Assembly (NCBI GenBank): GCA_946811185.2
Contig: OX328097.1
Span: 28,481,627-28,545,626, forward strand
Direction: 5' to 3'
DNA: 64,000 nucleotides
Origin: Hippopus hippopus
Lineage: Eukaryota; Mollusca; Bivalvia; Cardiida; Cardiidae
The notes under the pieces were generated by a model, which was not told where the DNA came from, did no database searches, and was given only the letters and a program-made list of their open reading frames with translations. Positions 12,001-21,600 of the stretch are shown one piece after another; the first letter of the stretch is position 1; every line of letters begins with the position of its first letter. The position numbers and the translations under genes were made by a program.

Positions 12001-13322
12001 AACACAATCCATACCATTTAAAAGTATGGATATTATTAGTCTTAATTCGCTGGCAAAAAAATTCGCTGGCAGAAAAATGAATCTAAAACAATGATCAAAT
12101 ATCCGGCCAGCGGCTAGAACTTTGATAGACAGTACTATACACATTGTCAACATGCCAACAAGCCCTCGAGACTGTTTAATAAATATTGTTTAATATTCAT
12201 TAGATTTTAAGACCTACCAATTCTGGATCTGTTTTGAAAATTTTGTGAAAAAGTCAAAATGACAGTTTAAACAAAGGCGTGTTCATTCATCTTTCAACAG
12301 CTGCCTACTTGAGTTCAGTGAAGTCGTATTTGTAAAGAAATGCCCAAGTCAAAATTGTTCGAGACAGTCGGGGAATACATGAACCATTGACATCTTGTAA
12401 AACTCAATCAATACATACATGTAGTTTTTGCATGTGATGGCTGGAAATGTGCACATAGATCATTATTTACCTGAGGCATCTGATGGCTTTTTCGTTTATT
12501 TGTCACTATCTACACTATAACGACATTTTCTAAGCGATTTTTTGTTATCATTATAAGGTTATTTTGTATTTGCAGATTCAAGAATCACTTAGGTCAGCTA
12601 GAGCAAGATTTCTCTCACAAGATTCAGACACCGGATACACAAATAAGTCGACAACAGTAAGAGTATATGCATCATGTATCTTTAGATTTCTATACGCATT
12701 GTTCTTTGTATCAATATTATCAAATACATGTAAAGTCAAATTCAGCGGGAAAAATGCATTTTTAGCAGTGTCTAATGAACGCTGAAGATATAAAAGCAGG
12801 ATGTACGTTTTTCAGAAATAAAAGAAGTCCAATCTTAACAGTTTCAAATCAAAATTGGCCCGAACTTAGTATCGAATAATGCGGGGATCGAATATCAGAT
12901 TGTACGCTTTTATTCAATATGATTTTTGAATGAAATTGTAAACAAACCGATCCAAGTCGTCTTAGTCATTCCAGCGCCATTTGCTCCACATAATTTTAAC
13001 TGTGCAAGGGCTAGCACAACCGAAGTTCCTCTTTTTCAGCACAACGGAAGTTGCTCTTTTTTGGAGAAAATAGATGAAGATAAGTCTGCACATGTAAGTG
13101 CAGTCTTCGATCTTCTGCTCTTTTGCTTTTTTTTTGGCAAGTTTTGTCGAAAACACAAGAAAATGCAATGTTTAGGTCTCATCCCTGACTCAATATGGCA
13201 TTTACGCCCTAACATCTAAGCTTATTAGTGTATAGAAAATCATTACAACCTGCACCGACTTTCTTTACAAGGACCTTCATTTTTATTTGTTGCAGAAGAG
13301 AACAGAGACGTCCAAAATATGA
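2912..13322 (+). CDS. Adhesion (family B2) G-protein-coupled receptor, 3' part
   Basis: Fifteen exons join in frame into 443 residues plus a stop; the 5' end is missing. Exons are 2912-3013, 3285-3366, 4521-4635, 5304-5350, 5570-5696, 6121-6227, 6976-7078, 7717-7867, 8395-8464, 9025-9091, 10069-10154, 10619-10745, 11226-11267, 12576-12656 and 13296-13322. All internal junctions are AG/GT and every phase agrees. In order the product shows GAIN-domain strands (NSPVISLTLF), a GPS motif with four cysteines and two tryptophans ending CDHLTNFAVLM, seven hydrophobic helices, and a tail ending TSKI. By family knowledge the receptor cleaves itself between Leu and Thr of HLT, and the peptide starting TNFAVLM acts as a tethered agonist at the plasma membrane. 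The ligand cannot be read from this fragment. I could not place it in a named subfamily, so no symbol is given. The outer ectodomain, signal peptide and promoter were not found. Confidence 0.92.
3285..3366 (+). CDS. aGPCR exon: GAIN domain, part 2
   Basis: Acceptor CAAG at 3281-3284 and donor GT at 3367. It encodes DDEYSTFSSTIYRNISGMML, a GAIN-type segment with an N-glycosylation sequon (NIS). It leaves with two bases (AG) that make Arg with the first base of the 4521 exon, which confirms the join. Confidence 0.78.
4521..4635 (+). CDS. aGPCR exon: GAIN domain, part 3
   Basis: Acceptor TTTTTCAG at 4513-4520 and donor GTTAGT at 4636. It contains NSPVISLTLF and SPAIVTLEVF, the paired strands that precede the GPS in GAIN domains. 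It ends in phase 0. Confidence 0.88.
5304..5350 (+). CDS. aGPCR exon: GPS, first half
   Basis: Acceptor CATTTCAG and donor GTAAGT. It encodes KQLEKPVCSYWKFEE, the first GPS cysteine and tryptophan, and leaves with two bases. Confidence 0.92.
5570..5696 (+). CDS. aGPCR exon: GPS cleavage motif
   Basis: Acceptor CCAG at 5566-5569 and donor GTATGA at 5697. It encodes GSWATDGC followed by VVCKCDHLTNFAVLM. The HLT tripeptide is the canonical autoproteolysis site. Catalytic His, Leu and Thr and all expected cysteines are present, so cleavage is expected. Confidence 0.95.
6121..6227 (+). CDS. aGPCR exon: TM1
   Basis: Acceptor TGTTTACAG ending at 6120 and donor GTATGT at 6228. It encodes the linker INPSDQ and helix 1 (IALSIISVVGCVISCICLV), and ends at ICL1. 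Confidence 0.95.
6976..7078 (+). CDS. aGPCR exon: ICL1 and TM2
   Basis: Acceptor ATCAG at 6971-6975 and donor GTAACA at 7079. It encodes RVVKSERTTILMNLCVTLFL; the SERTTI-N-L pattern is the standard ICL1-TM2 signature of adhesion receptors. Confidence 0.95.
7480..7650. repeat. Tandem duplication of about 85 bp in an intron
   Basis: Two adjacent copies share GAGTTATCTGCTTTT, then TCTGAAAAGCTGTCTTCC and TATCAAGGCACA. The copies start near 7480 and 7570 and differ at a few bases. They lie in the intron before the TM3 exon. Confidence 0.75.
7717..7867 (+). CDS. aGPCR exon: TM3 and ICL2
   Basis: Acceptor TTGTAG at 7711-7716 and donor GTACAC at 7868. It carries the conserved TM3 cysteine (TVCTVISALLHFLYL) and the helix-3 motif MLAEGV. 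It ends one base into a codon at the start of TM4. Confidence 0.93.
8395..8464 (+). CDS. aGPCR exon: TM4
   Basis: Acceptor TTTTCAG ending at 8394 and donor GTGAGT at 8465. It encodes VGAIIVVCISAGATQLKGYG, helix 4 and the start of ECL2. Confidence 0.9.
9025..9091 (+). CDS. aGPCR exon: ECL2 and TM5
   Basis: Acceptor TTTTTACAG ending at 9024 and donor GTGAAT at 9092. It encodes the ECL2 Cys-Trp pair (SCWLSVESGLIWAF), where the Cys pairs with the TM3 cysteine in the family, and the start of TM5. Confidence 0.92.
10069..10154 (+). CDS. aGPCR exon: TM5 end and ICL3
   Basis: Acceptor TCTTACAG ending at 10068 and donor GTATGT at 10155. It encodes INFALAVCVLRQMFGLSAIQ and a basic ICL3 segment. Confidence 0.92.
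10619..10745 (+). CDS. aGPCR exon: TM6 and TM7
   Basis: Acceptor CTACACAG ending at 10618 and donor GTTGGT at 10746. It encodes GILVMLPVMGFSWLFGVF (TM6, with the GxxWxFG-type motif) and FQYLFALFNSLQ (TM7). Confidence 0.94.
10897..10957 (+). repeat. Intronic segment duplicated at 12691
   Basis: About 60 bases starting TATACGCATTGTTCTTTGTA recur at 12691-12750 with about one mismatch. The first copy lies in the intron before the last TM7 exon. Confidence 0.85.
11226..11267 (+). CDS. aGPCR exon: TM7 end
   Basis: A 42-base exon with acceptor AATTTCAG and donor GTATTC. It encodes GALLFVFHCALNKK, the TM7 end and start of helix 8 as in other family members. Confidence 0.9.
12576..12656 (+). CDS. 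aGPCR exon: cytoplasmic tail
   Basis: Acceptor TTTGCAG ending at 12575 and donor GTAAGA at 12657. It encodes IQESLRSARARFLSQ and a Ser/Thr-rich segment, in phase 0 at both ends. Confidence 0.88.
12691..12750 (+). repeat. Second copy of the intronic segment at 10897
   Basis: Near-identical to 10897-10957. It begins 34 bases after the donor of the 12576-12656 tail exon. It could be a recent segmental copy or a repeat family not otherwise seen here. Confidence 0.85.
13296..13322 (+). CDS. aGPCR terminal exon with stop
   Basis: Acceptor TTGTTGCAG ending at 13295. It encodes KRTETSKI and then TGA at 13320-13322. The last residues S-K-I fit a class I PDZ ligand (S/T-x-hydrophobic). No clear polyadenylation signal was seen just downstream. 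A different last exon could be used in other transcripts. Confidence 0.72.
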   Translation, partial: KRTETSKI

Positions 13323-13719
13323 CAAGCTCAGAGATGCTTCTATATTTATATATACAAACCGAGGTATACAAAAGGCGCATTGCAGCCTTAGAACTATTCA
13401 TCAAGTGAGAATGTTGTGTTCTATAAGCTTTTCAAATGGATGTTGAGTATGAAATTATGTTGAATGACAAATTTGTCAATACATGTTCTACTGTTTTGTT
13501 TTTACATATGTACTACTTACTTTTGGTAATTGTCACTTTAGGTGTTCAGTTGGTAAACACGTAGGGGAACATTTGAATTATTTTTTATTTTCTTCTTTTC
13601 CTTAACAAAAGACGTTCCTTCTTTACGGTGTATACGGCATAGCTCGCAACAACATATTGTGATGTCAAGCATTCGAGTATGCAGATTATTTTGACTTTGC
13701 CTAATGCTGTCGAGGATGT

Positions 13720-13870
13720 CTTGATAGATTATTTGACCTATTACCATATAATCCCGTGTTTTAACGACCCCGAGAAAGCGGGCTTTTGAAAACATTCTCC
13801 GCATTGTTTCCAAGCCTTTCAAAGACAAATTTCACCCTTTGAGCAACATTAGGTTTGTTTTAGAACTGCA
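13720..13870 (-). repeat. Palindromic MITE family A, degraded copy
   Basis: It matches the reversed family A pattern: TTTTAACGACCCCGAGAAAG, CTTTTGAAAACATT, then TTTCAAAGACAAATTTCA. It is diverged and lacks a clear left terminal repeat. Confidence 0.6.
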
Positions 13871-13954
13871 AATGCTTTCAGTTTTGGGCTGCCTAGAACT
13901 TTGCAGTTTGGTATTGAGTTAATCCTTATGTCAATACCTACTTGTATGTGTTTA

Positions 13955-14205
13955 ACTCGTTAAAAGACAACAAAATGTTAGACTTGTCCGCATTGAAAGC
14001 ATCAGCAGACGACAATTAGTACTGAGGTGGTCGAACCGACTGGATTTCTCTTTGGCAGACGACAGGTTAAGAATGGTTCATCTTTGCAAGGGCAGAAAAT
14101 ATTTCGTCGAGATGAGAAAATACTTGTTACAAGCATTTTCTTCTTTTCCAACAATGTTAAAAAAGCCTTGTTCTTCAAGGTCGTCAAAAATACGTTATTG
14201 CTTTT
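13955..14205 (+). repeat. Palindromic MITE family A, degraded copy
   Basis: It starts with a variant of the family terminus and TTAGACTTGTCCGCATTGAA, and passes GCAGACGACAATT. The inverted centre is GAGAAAATACTTGTTACAAG followed by CATTTTCTTCTTTTCC. It is interrupted by about 20 extra bases relative to other copies. Confidence 0.65.
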
Positions 14206-14234
14206 TTTATTTATATACTTCTGTGTCGATGTTG

Positions 14235-14544
14235 AGCCGAGCCCCGGTAGCGCAGTCGGTGGCGTACAGGACTCAAGAGCAGGGGGTTGGTTGGCTCGGC
14301 CAATTTCTTTCCGAGGACTGATGATTGTCATTGCGACATAAATCATTCCTCACTCAACGCTGATCATTGTTTCGACGATGGTTATGTGGGAAAGCAGCAA
14401 GTGGCTCGGAAAGAATATTGTGCGGAGTACTGGTAAAAAAACCTCTAGTCCTGAAAGCATGGATAGGTGCACTGGCCGCCGCGATGTAGCTGAAATAATG
14501 TTGAAAACGGCGTTGAACACCATAAAATTAATTGATCAATCGAT
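14235..14544 (+). mobile_element. tRNA-derived SINE with target duplication
   Basis: The head has a box A-like TAGCGCAGTCGG and a weak box B. The body shares TGGTTATGTGGGAAAGCAGC, GTGCGGAGTACTGGTA and CATGGATAGGTGCACTGGCC with the copies at 20089 and 47588. The tail is AT-rich (ATTGATCAATCGAT). A 10-bp direct repeat GTCGATGTTG flanks it at 14225-14234 and 14545-14554, which supports insertion by retrotransposition. Confidence 0.85.
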
Positions 14545-14554
14545 GTCGATGTTG

Positions 14555-16556
14555 TGGCAATTGTAATTAATCAAAAATCCAGGACAACACAGAACGGGTA
14601 TCATGGTTTTTGGAATTATTGTATATGTATATTTAGGAATGTAGTTTATCCTATACAAAATGTATCTGAATTTTATTTAACATAGAAACACTGGAATAAA
14701 TGCGCACTGGAATAGTTATTTTGTCAATTTATTTATTTGTTTCTTTTATTTTAGCACTGAATGTACATAATATGGTTTTATCAGTAGTAACACAAACATA
14801 TTCAAATAAAAAGTCAAATATGATGGAAATGCATAGAACCATATCAGGCACATCAGCACCAAGGCTATCACAAAAAAAAGGAAATAATCTCTTATTTTCA
14901 TTGTGGTCCTTAAGTGTTGACGGTCCGACATGGAGAGACATGAAAATGAAATATTTCAAAAGACAAACATTTTGATCTATGCTAAACGCGTAAGTAAATC
15001 ACAGGAAGGCTGAATACTACTTTACGGAGTTGACAAATCACAGAGATGCTTGAAGGCTATATATCACAGTTTATTACAATAAACCATGTGCCTAGCATCG
15101 TGTTTTTAAATTTTGGTTAACGGGATATAATAAATAAGATTCCGGTAGCATGTGAATACTATATACTTGAATTAACAAATTAAACAACAAACATGTTTTA
15201 TACTTTGTAGGCAGTGAATAACTTAAAGGTGTGTCCGCTCAGCCAGCCTGATCTACACCTTTGTTGTTCACAGAAGTCACAAGCCTAATCTAGAGGCTAA
15301 ATTGAGTAAGTCAAAGTAAGTCAAAGAGTGACAGTGGCATGTACATAAAACATGTAATACGAGTCCAGAGCACATAATGAAGAGTTACAAAGAAATAATG
15401 TAATGTAATGAGAAATAAATACCGGGTAGCATGTGTTGCAGCATGAGCATTGTTCGGAAAAGGAAAACAAAATCTGTAAAATATTTTTGTCAAATTAACC
15501 CTTTACCATACCATAAAGGCTCTGAAACACTATGTAACAAGTGTGAGCTTCTTGACTTGGAATCTGGAGTGAAATGGCTATGTTCAGAAGCTGTCGCAAT
15601 TACTTACCATCTCCAGCCCGGGACCGAAGCAGGTCACCGACATTGAAACAAAGGCTAACCAAAGTAAGGCAAAGATTATTTCAATTACAGATAAAGAATA
15701 ACGCCTCCTCTGTCCTATAGATTCGGAATGACCGAAGTTTATAGAATAATAGAATTATCAAACAGTCTATATAAAAATGGGGTAAAATCAGTTTTAAGAA
15801 GTAAGACAACGGAAAGAGAATCATGATCACCAGAATCTAAAACCTTTGTAACAGATGGGATTGTTATTGCATATTTATTAATGTCTTGATCCATCTCCTC
15901 GGCTATTTAAAGTTTAAAAATCTTTTTTTTTTTCGTACCTTCCATTCACGTTTTCTGTTTCTATATATTTTTTGTAACGGAATCTCTTTGGTTATTCTTA
16001 CTTTGTCCGACTATTCCACTTTGCTCTGCCCTTGAATTCTTACTTTATCCAAGCATATTCCTAGTTTGCGCACATACCATATCTGTTCATAATATGATAT
16101 ATTTTCCCTTGTGCAATTCTAGAATTGTCCTGTACAATTCCGGAATCGGCGGCCAAAGTAGGAATATCTCTTTCGCGCTGGACAATTCCGGAATTGTACC
16201 GATTCATACTTTGGGCCGAACATATACGTATACCACGATTCTATATTCAACTCTGTCGCTACCAATAATAGATACAGTTCCACTGTAATGGGGGTAATTT
16301 TGGTAATAAATTAGCTTTATATAGCAGACAGTGTAGATCTAAGATCAGACTGTACATTCTGTGCAGTCTGCTCTTAATCTACGCTGTCCGCAACGGTGAA
16401 TCAAGTCAGCATCGGCATAGAAAGAGAAATATACTCTCGCACCAATATTTTCGCAGGATTTTTTTGTTGTTCCTGGCTATTTTTGATATTGTTACATTAA
16501 GCGGAAGAAGTTTACTGCATCATTTTTTAATTTATTGATTGATGCATTGATTAAAT
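14555..16556. other. No recognisable gene
   Basis: I see no supported exon or RNA gene. Notable items are a 14-bp palindrome CAATTCCGGAATTG near 16180 with a related AATTCCGGAAT near 16136, and the hairpin at 16327-16389 listed separately. Confidence 0.5.
16327..16389. repeat. Hairpin repeat family B
   Basis: The left arm GACAGTGTAGATCTAAGATC pairs with a right arm ending CTTAATCTACGCTGTC around a TGCA-type centre. Related hairpins occur at 55373-55438 and 63739-63797. Probably a small palindromic mobile element or its core. Confidence 0.7.
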
Positions 16557-16775
16557 GTTTTTTTACGCTACTTTCAATATTATTCCAGTCATCATCACGG
16601 CGACAGTCCACAAATTCATGCATGTCCTAGGTTTCACCAGAAATAGGCTATGGCCCTAAAGTGTCTTGCCTAAGAACACTTCTAACAAAACCCCAGCTGC
16701 TCCAGTGAGGCTCGAACCTGGGGCCTCCAGGTTACGAGCCCTGCACTTTACCACTGAGTCACGCAGAACCCAGGA
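16557..16775 (-). mobile_element. tRNA-derived SINE, minus orientation
   Basis: Read on the minus strand, the head has TGACTCAGTGG as box A and CCAGGTTCGAGCC as box B (about 16709-16723). The body shares ATCACGGCGACAG and CCTAGGTTTCACCAG-type sequence with the copy at 29008. No clear target duplication was found. Confidence 0.78.
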
Positions 16776-16848
16776 TTTCAAGTTAACTCTCCATCAAATG
16801 AGACAATTTTAGACTTGCCCAAATTGAAAGCATTTGATTTGTCTTTAA

Positions 16849-17070
16849 TCCTTTACCACAGGGCAAAATTTTAGACCTATCCAAATAGAAAACATTTGCA
16901 GACGACAATTTCATAGTGGCTCAAATGATGCACTTTTTCTTTGATAGGGTTGGAAACTTTGTGGGAAAAGGAGAAAATGCTGGATACCAGCATTTTCTCC
17001 TTTTCTACAATGTTTTCAACAGGCTTCTTCCTCAGGATCGTTAAAAGTCGTGACTGTGTGGTACTTCAAG
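16849..17070 (+). repeat. Palindromic MITE family A copy
   Basis: The left end is CCTTTACCACAGGGC. It then has TTTGCAGACGACAATTTCAT and the central near-perfect palindrome from about 16970 to 17020 (GGAGAAAATGCTGGATACCA as left half). The right end is GACTGTGTGGTACTTCAAGG, a damaged version of the usual GTGTGGTAAAGGG terminus. Confidence 0.85.
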
Positions 17071-17193
17071 GGTTTTTTAAAGAGGTAGAAAAACATCGTC
17101 ACGTGAAAATGAAAATACTGCTGGTTGCAAGCATTTTCCTCTTTTTCCCACAATGCTTTAAAAGCTCTCTTCCACAGGGTCGTTATTTAACCC

Positions 17194-17395
17194 TCTACCA
17201 CACAATCTCGAGTTTTAACGACCTTAAAGAAAAGGCTTTTGAAAACATTGTAAGAAAAGAAGAATGTGCTGGTATCCAGCATTTTCTCCTATTCCCCAGT
17301 ACATGCTTTCTACCCTTCCAGCGACAAATTTCAATTTTTGAGTCAATTTTTCGTCGTCTGCAAATTCTTTCAAATTGGGTAAGTCTAAAAGAGTT
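17194..17395 (-). repeat. Palindromic MITE family A copy, reversed
   Basis: It starts CCCTCTACCACACAATCTCG, then CTTTTGAAAACATTGTAAG and the inverted centre (AATGTGCTGGTATCCAGCAT). It ends with TTCGTCGTCTGCAAATTC and TTGGGTAAGTCTAAAA, the reversed left half of the family. A further partial copy lies between 17085 and 17190. Confidence 0.8.
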
Positions 17396-17544
17396 CACGT
17401 ACAATCTGTTTTGCTGCACAGACAAACAGAGAGACTGATAGACAGGAAAGCAGGCCGAATGACCCATTTAGCTACATGTATTTAGACGGGTTCCACTAAA
17501 ATACTCCTCTGCAGTAATTTACGCCACAGGTACGCCACAGGAGA

Positions 17545-19405
17545 AGACAAGATAAATTTATGATGCATGGCATCATAGAAGCCGCAATCTTTTGGTGGAC
17601 AATTTCAGAAATATTGACTTTCTAGAAAAAATGTGATGATATTTTTGTATCTGTTTCCCCCCCCCCCCCCCACAAACGGAAGATCATAAAATGCAGGAAA
17701 AAAGGCAGGAGTTAAGAGAGGAATCTTAAATTATCTTGTACCATTATTAAATCATCATAATCATCATTATCATTTAAAGTGATAATGCGTATGTGAGAAA
17801 ACATGTAAAAGCATTGGAATTTTCAAATTTCTACTCAAAGCTTGAAAATGGAGAAATTGCGCATTCAAGTACAGTATTTTTCATTATTAAATGATTTTAA
17901 AAAGCAAACTTCTGTAGGGGGATAAAAGGCGACACTGCTGAATTATGTAAGTTAGTAATTATTCAAAGTGATATTTAGATCGTTATTCACGTAGATCTAC
18001 GAGCATTTACAATTTTTAGGTGATATTTTATTTGTGTTTCATTTTTTACAAAAAGAAAAAAGAAAAAAAATATCAAACAACTTTCTTTAAAACATTTCCT
18101 TTTTGCTTGTTAAAAAGTATCTTAGCCTTCTTGTAACAAAGTGAATGTTTACATTTCTACTCCAGAATTAGAGACTTTTGCATAGTATCTCCAAAATTCT
18201 TCTGATCATAGTCTTTAAGGATCTGAATCTATTGAACAACAACATAGTAACTATTACTATATATACTCGTAAACCGTTTAATAAAAATTAGTTTGAACCA
18301 TTTTCTGTATAGGCCTTGTACAAACCTATAAAACTTCTAATGTAAACTTCAAGAGCCATTCAAACCCTTGACCAGCAGTGACGTAAAAAAAAAAAAGTTG
18401 TATATGCACAGAGATAGGTTCGGTAATAACTTTATCCTTTCAACTACACCGAATGAAATTAATATACTGAGTAAGGAAAAAGAAACAAGAAGTTTTTACG
18501 TTTACAATATCTTATAAAATGTTAAAAAATATTACACAGACTATGTATTGTCTGATCTTGATCTATTTCTGTCATTTTCGAGCAGTTTCAACCCTGAGCA
18601 CTATGCACCACTTTGGTAATTTTTGTGGACAACTTACATCACGATCCATACATTTTTCACGGGTATAGTAGATCAGGACCATACTGTACAGAACTTCCGG
18701 TCTGATCATAACAGCTTCGACACACAATACATTAAATGCTAAATTTTAAAGGGCTCATACGGTAGATCGTCCATGTAACAAAATTCCATTCGGCTAAAGT
18801 GTCGACGAAGGGAAGAAAAAAGCGTTTTCTATAAATAGCTGAAGTAGACTGCTCTTTGTAATACGATTAAACTGTGTAGGGAGGTAACCAGTCTATGACT
18901 TGATCAAAGGTTAACCGCCCTATTATCTGTCCAGATTAAAACTGGACGAAACACTTGTACATAAAACTGCTTCTGATTATCATATTCTAAGATGCTCTCC
19001 ACCTCATAATTACCATTATTTTGTTTTGTAAAAAAGTAGACAAATGCGAAAACCGTTTAGAGGTGGGAAAGCCTGTGACAGACGGAAAGCATTACAATTT
19101 CGTTTGGGAACAAGGAAGGAATCCTTTAAGTTGGAAAAGTTTGGAGGACTAGCCAATAAAAGGAAGTTTAGTTTTCTGTATTTTCGTTGTTATTTGGGAA
19201 TGAACTTATACTGCAAGAAAACCAGAATTGATGTTCATGTAGGTCTGATTGAATATTTAAGAAAGAGCCATGTGGTGTAATTTTGTAACACTAACACGAT
19301 ATTTATAGAAAATTTCCAAAAATAATAACCAATCGAATAATTACTGATCATCTACATGGTAAATAGTTTAGGTACATTCCTACTGGAAGCCGCTTTCTAG
19401 CGGCT
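17545..19405. other. Left-arm-specific segment, no gene recognised
   Basis: This stretch has no counterpart in the right arm, so it is either an insertion on the left or a deletion on the right. It contains a C-homopolymer near 17657-17670, a 78-codon open frame at 19044-19280 with no resemblance I recognise, and at 19385-19408 a perfect 10-bp-arm hairpin (GGAAGCCGCT ... AGCGGCTTCC). Confidence 0.5.
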
Positions 19406-19826
19406 TCCAACAATGCGGTATGTACAGCACACTTATAACTTCTATAACGTATTTCTTTTATATTTAGATGTCTTAATTAAGGTGTTATCCATTACATTTA
19501 TCAGTATGGCTAAGAAATTTTAATGTACCTTGGTAGAAGTTTGATCTTGAAAGATAGCCGTATTCTGTATTGTACACGAGTCGCAATTAAATGACGCCAT
19601 GGGTGTACAAAACACCAATCTCTTAACGAGTGTTTGTACATCGTTCAATAAATTCGGGTTTTTTTTTTCATGATTTCTTAGGATATTTAACAATATTTAG
19701 AATTATATCACCACTTTGTTACGAAAGCCTATAAGGGTCAAAATGAAGGTTTCCCCCCCCCCCCAAAAAAAAAAAACACGTAATAACGTAAATTTAACAC
19801 ACGTAATATAATACTAAAATATTGTT

Positions 19827-20057
19827 GATACCCATCACTGTATTTGTGGTGGGATTGAGACGAGTGAGCATTTCTTTTTTGAATGTAATAATTATGATGC
19901 TATTAGGACTAGACTATTTAATACAATATCAGTATTTGGTAATATTGATCTAGAGATGTTACTCTTTTGGAAAAGTAATCTTGTATATCGTGACAATGAG
20001 AAAATTTTTCTTGAAGTCCAAAACTTTATTAGGTTTAGCAATCGATTTCCAGTATGA
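19827..20057 (+). pseudogene. C-terminus of a non-LTR retrotransposon polyprotein
   Basis: The open frame ends at TGA 20055-20057. It begins HHCICGGIETSEHFFFECNN, the C-x-C-x-H-C zinc-knuckle-like motif found near the C-terminus of jockey/CR1-type ORF2 proteins, and then about 55 residues of the usual tail. Everything upstream, including the reverse transcriptase, is absent because of 5' truncation at insertion. It is related to, but not identical with, the minus-strand copy at 25.8-28.2 kb. Confidence 0.75.
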
Positions 20058-20088
20058 CAATTTCGTTTCTACCTTTATACAATTTTAG

Positions 20089-20260
20089 TTTCGACGATAA
20101 TTATGTGGGAAAGCAGCCAGTGGCTTGGAAAGAAAATTGTGCGGAGTATTGGTAAAAGAGACTCCAGGAAAGCATGGATAGGTGCACTGGCCGCCGCGAT
20201 ATAACTGAAATAATGTTGAAAACGGCGTTAAATACCATACAATCAATCAATCAATCAATA
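20089..20260 (+). mobile_element. 5'-truncated SINE inside the non-LTR fragment
   Basis: The body matches the 3' two-thirds of the SINEs at 14235 and 47588 (GTGGGAAAGCAGCCAGTGGC, GTGCGGAGTATTGGTA) and ends in (CAAT)n. A 14-bp direct repeat TTATACAATTTTAG flanks it at 20075-20088 and 20261-20274. The tRNA-like head is missing. Confidence 0.92.
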
Positions 20261-21299
20261 TTATACAATTTTAGCTGGAATATTAACGCTTATTGTAAAA
20301 TGGAACAAATTTATACTCGCACCGTATAAGAGCCTTTTAAGAACACTCCTTTACCTTATTTCTTTCATTACCTTATCTTTTCCCCTTCTCTTCCTGTACT
20401 TCTCAGTCTAACTCATTTCATGTTTTCCAATTAAAACATATCTCTCCACTATACCTAAACAATTACTAGTATTATTTTTCTCTCACTGTATAGTATATTT
20501 GCTTAAATTTTATGACTTGTACTCGCTTTAAGCCATCAGCTTGGAGAAGAACATTATAAGCCCTGCTTTCGTTCTTATCAATTTTGCAGAAAATTTTGAA
20601 TTGTATTTGTAAATTATCTTGTACATTTCAGTCGAATTTTGCAAATAAAATATGTTTCAACTAATTAAACTAATATAATGCAAAATAAAGGTCGCACTAA
20701 CGCTAAAAATATCGTAATAACACGTTTTACAATACCTAAAAAATGCGTTGAAAAGTCGTGGTTAGCGCGAAAAATTTCGTAATAACGCGTTTTAAAACAC
20801 GTAATAACGCGTTTAAACGTCGTAGTTACGCAAAAAACCTCTTTATAACGTAAATTTAAAACGTGTAATAACGCGAAAAGAAGTCACACTAGTGTGAAGT
20901 ATCTCTAAGTACGTGTTTTAAAACACTTAAAAACGCGTTTAAAAGTCGTATTTACACGAAAAACTTCTTTATAACCTGAATTAACACCTAACAACGCAAG
21001 AAAAGTTGCACTAACACGAAAAAATCCCGTAATTACGTGTTTTAGAAGACGTAATAACACGTTTAAAAGTCGTAATAACACAAATCGAAAACTCGCAATA
21101 ATCGTTTTATTTTTTCCTACTGTTTTCGTTATGATTGAGTTCCATGATATCCAGTCGAATCTCCTTATATAGATTTGTGTGTTGGTATGGTTCATTACGC
21201 CGCTTTCAATGATATTTAAATCACATCACAGCTTTATTATTTTTTTTTTCCTGGCCTTCCTATGATTCATCAGTATAAGTCAGCAAGCAGCTTCACTGT

Positions 21300-21408
21300 A
21301 CCTTCCTATCAGAGGTGACCATCGCCGGGAGCGGAGATCGAACCTGGATTTCTCGATAAAAGTTAATGATCCTGACCACTAAGTCACGGAAGATTTTCTT
21401 GTGAAAGC
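21300..21408 (-). repeat. tRNA-like SINE head, minus orientation
   Basis: Read on the minus strand it shows TGACTTAGTGGTCAGG (box A region) and AGGTTCGATCTCC (box B region, about 21334-21346). The pogo-like element begins directly beside it at 21411. The body could not be delimited. Confidence 0.55.
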
Positions 21409-21600
21409 TAGGGGAGACCGGGGCTAGTCCGGCCTCGGGGCATGTTCGGCATATGGTTATATTTAGCATGTCGACCAGGATAAACAGCTGGGAACTATAT
21501 TTTGACGTCACTTATGACGATTCTATCTACGTCAGTACACAATGGCCGCCTTGAAGAATATTGCATAGATTTTGGAACCGAGATCTCGTTTTCTTGCATG

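Larger units (their letters stand above)
19813..20670 (+). mobile_element. 5'-truncated non-LTR retrotransposon fragment
   Basis: A 9-bp direct repeat TAATATAAT (19804-19812 and 20671-20679) brackets the segment, which has an AATAAA near 20645 close to its 3' end. The insertion interrupts the ACGTAATAACG array and is itself split by a SINE. The coding remnant is listed separately. Confidence 0.8.
19784..21095 (+). repeat. Left-arm tandem array of ACGTAATAACG motifs
   Basis: Degenerate units such as CACGTAATAACG, CGCGTTTTAAAACACG and AAAAGTCGTAATAACAC run from 19784, are interrupted at 19813-20670 by a non-LTR insertion, and resume to about 21095. The same motif runs in inverse orientation at 28305-28570. 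Unit length is irregular, roughly 20-50 bases. Confidence 0.8.

Noticed and set aside
14241..14310. tRNA gene candidate
   Set aside because: Box A is present, but box B and the acceptor stem are degraded and the segment continues into a SINE body with target repeats.
16941..17438. 165-codon open frame
   Set aside because: It runs through two copies of the palindromic MITE and has no protein resemblance.
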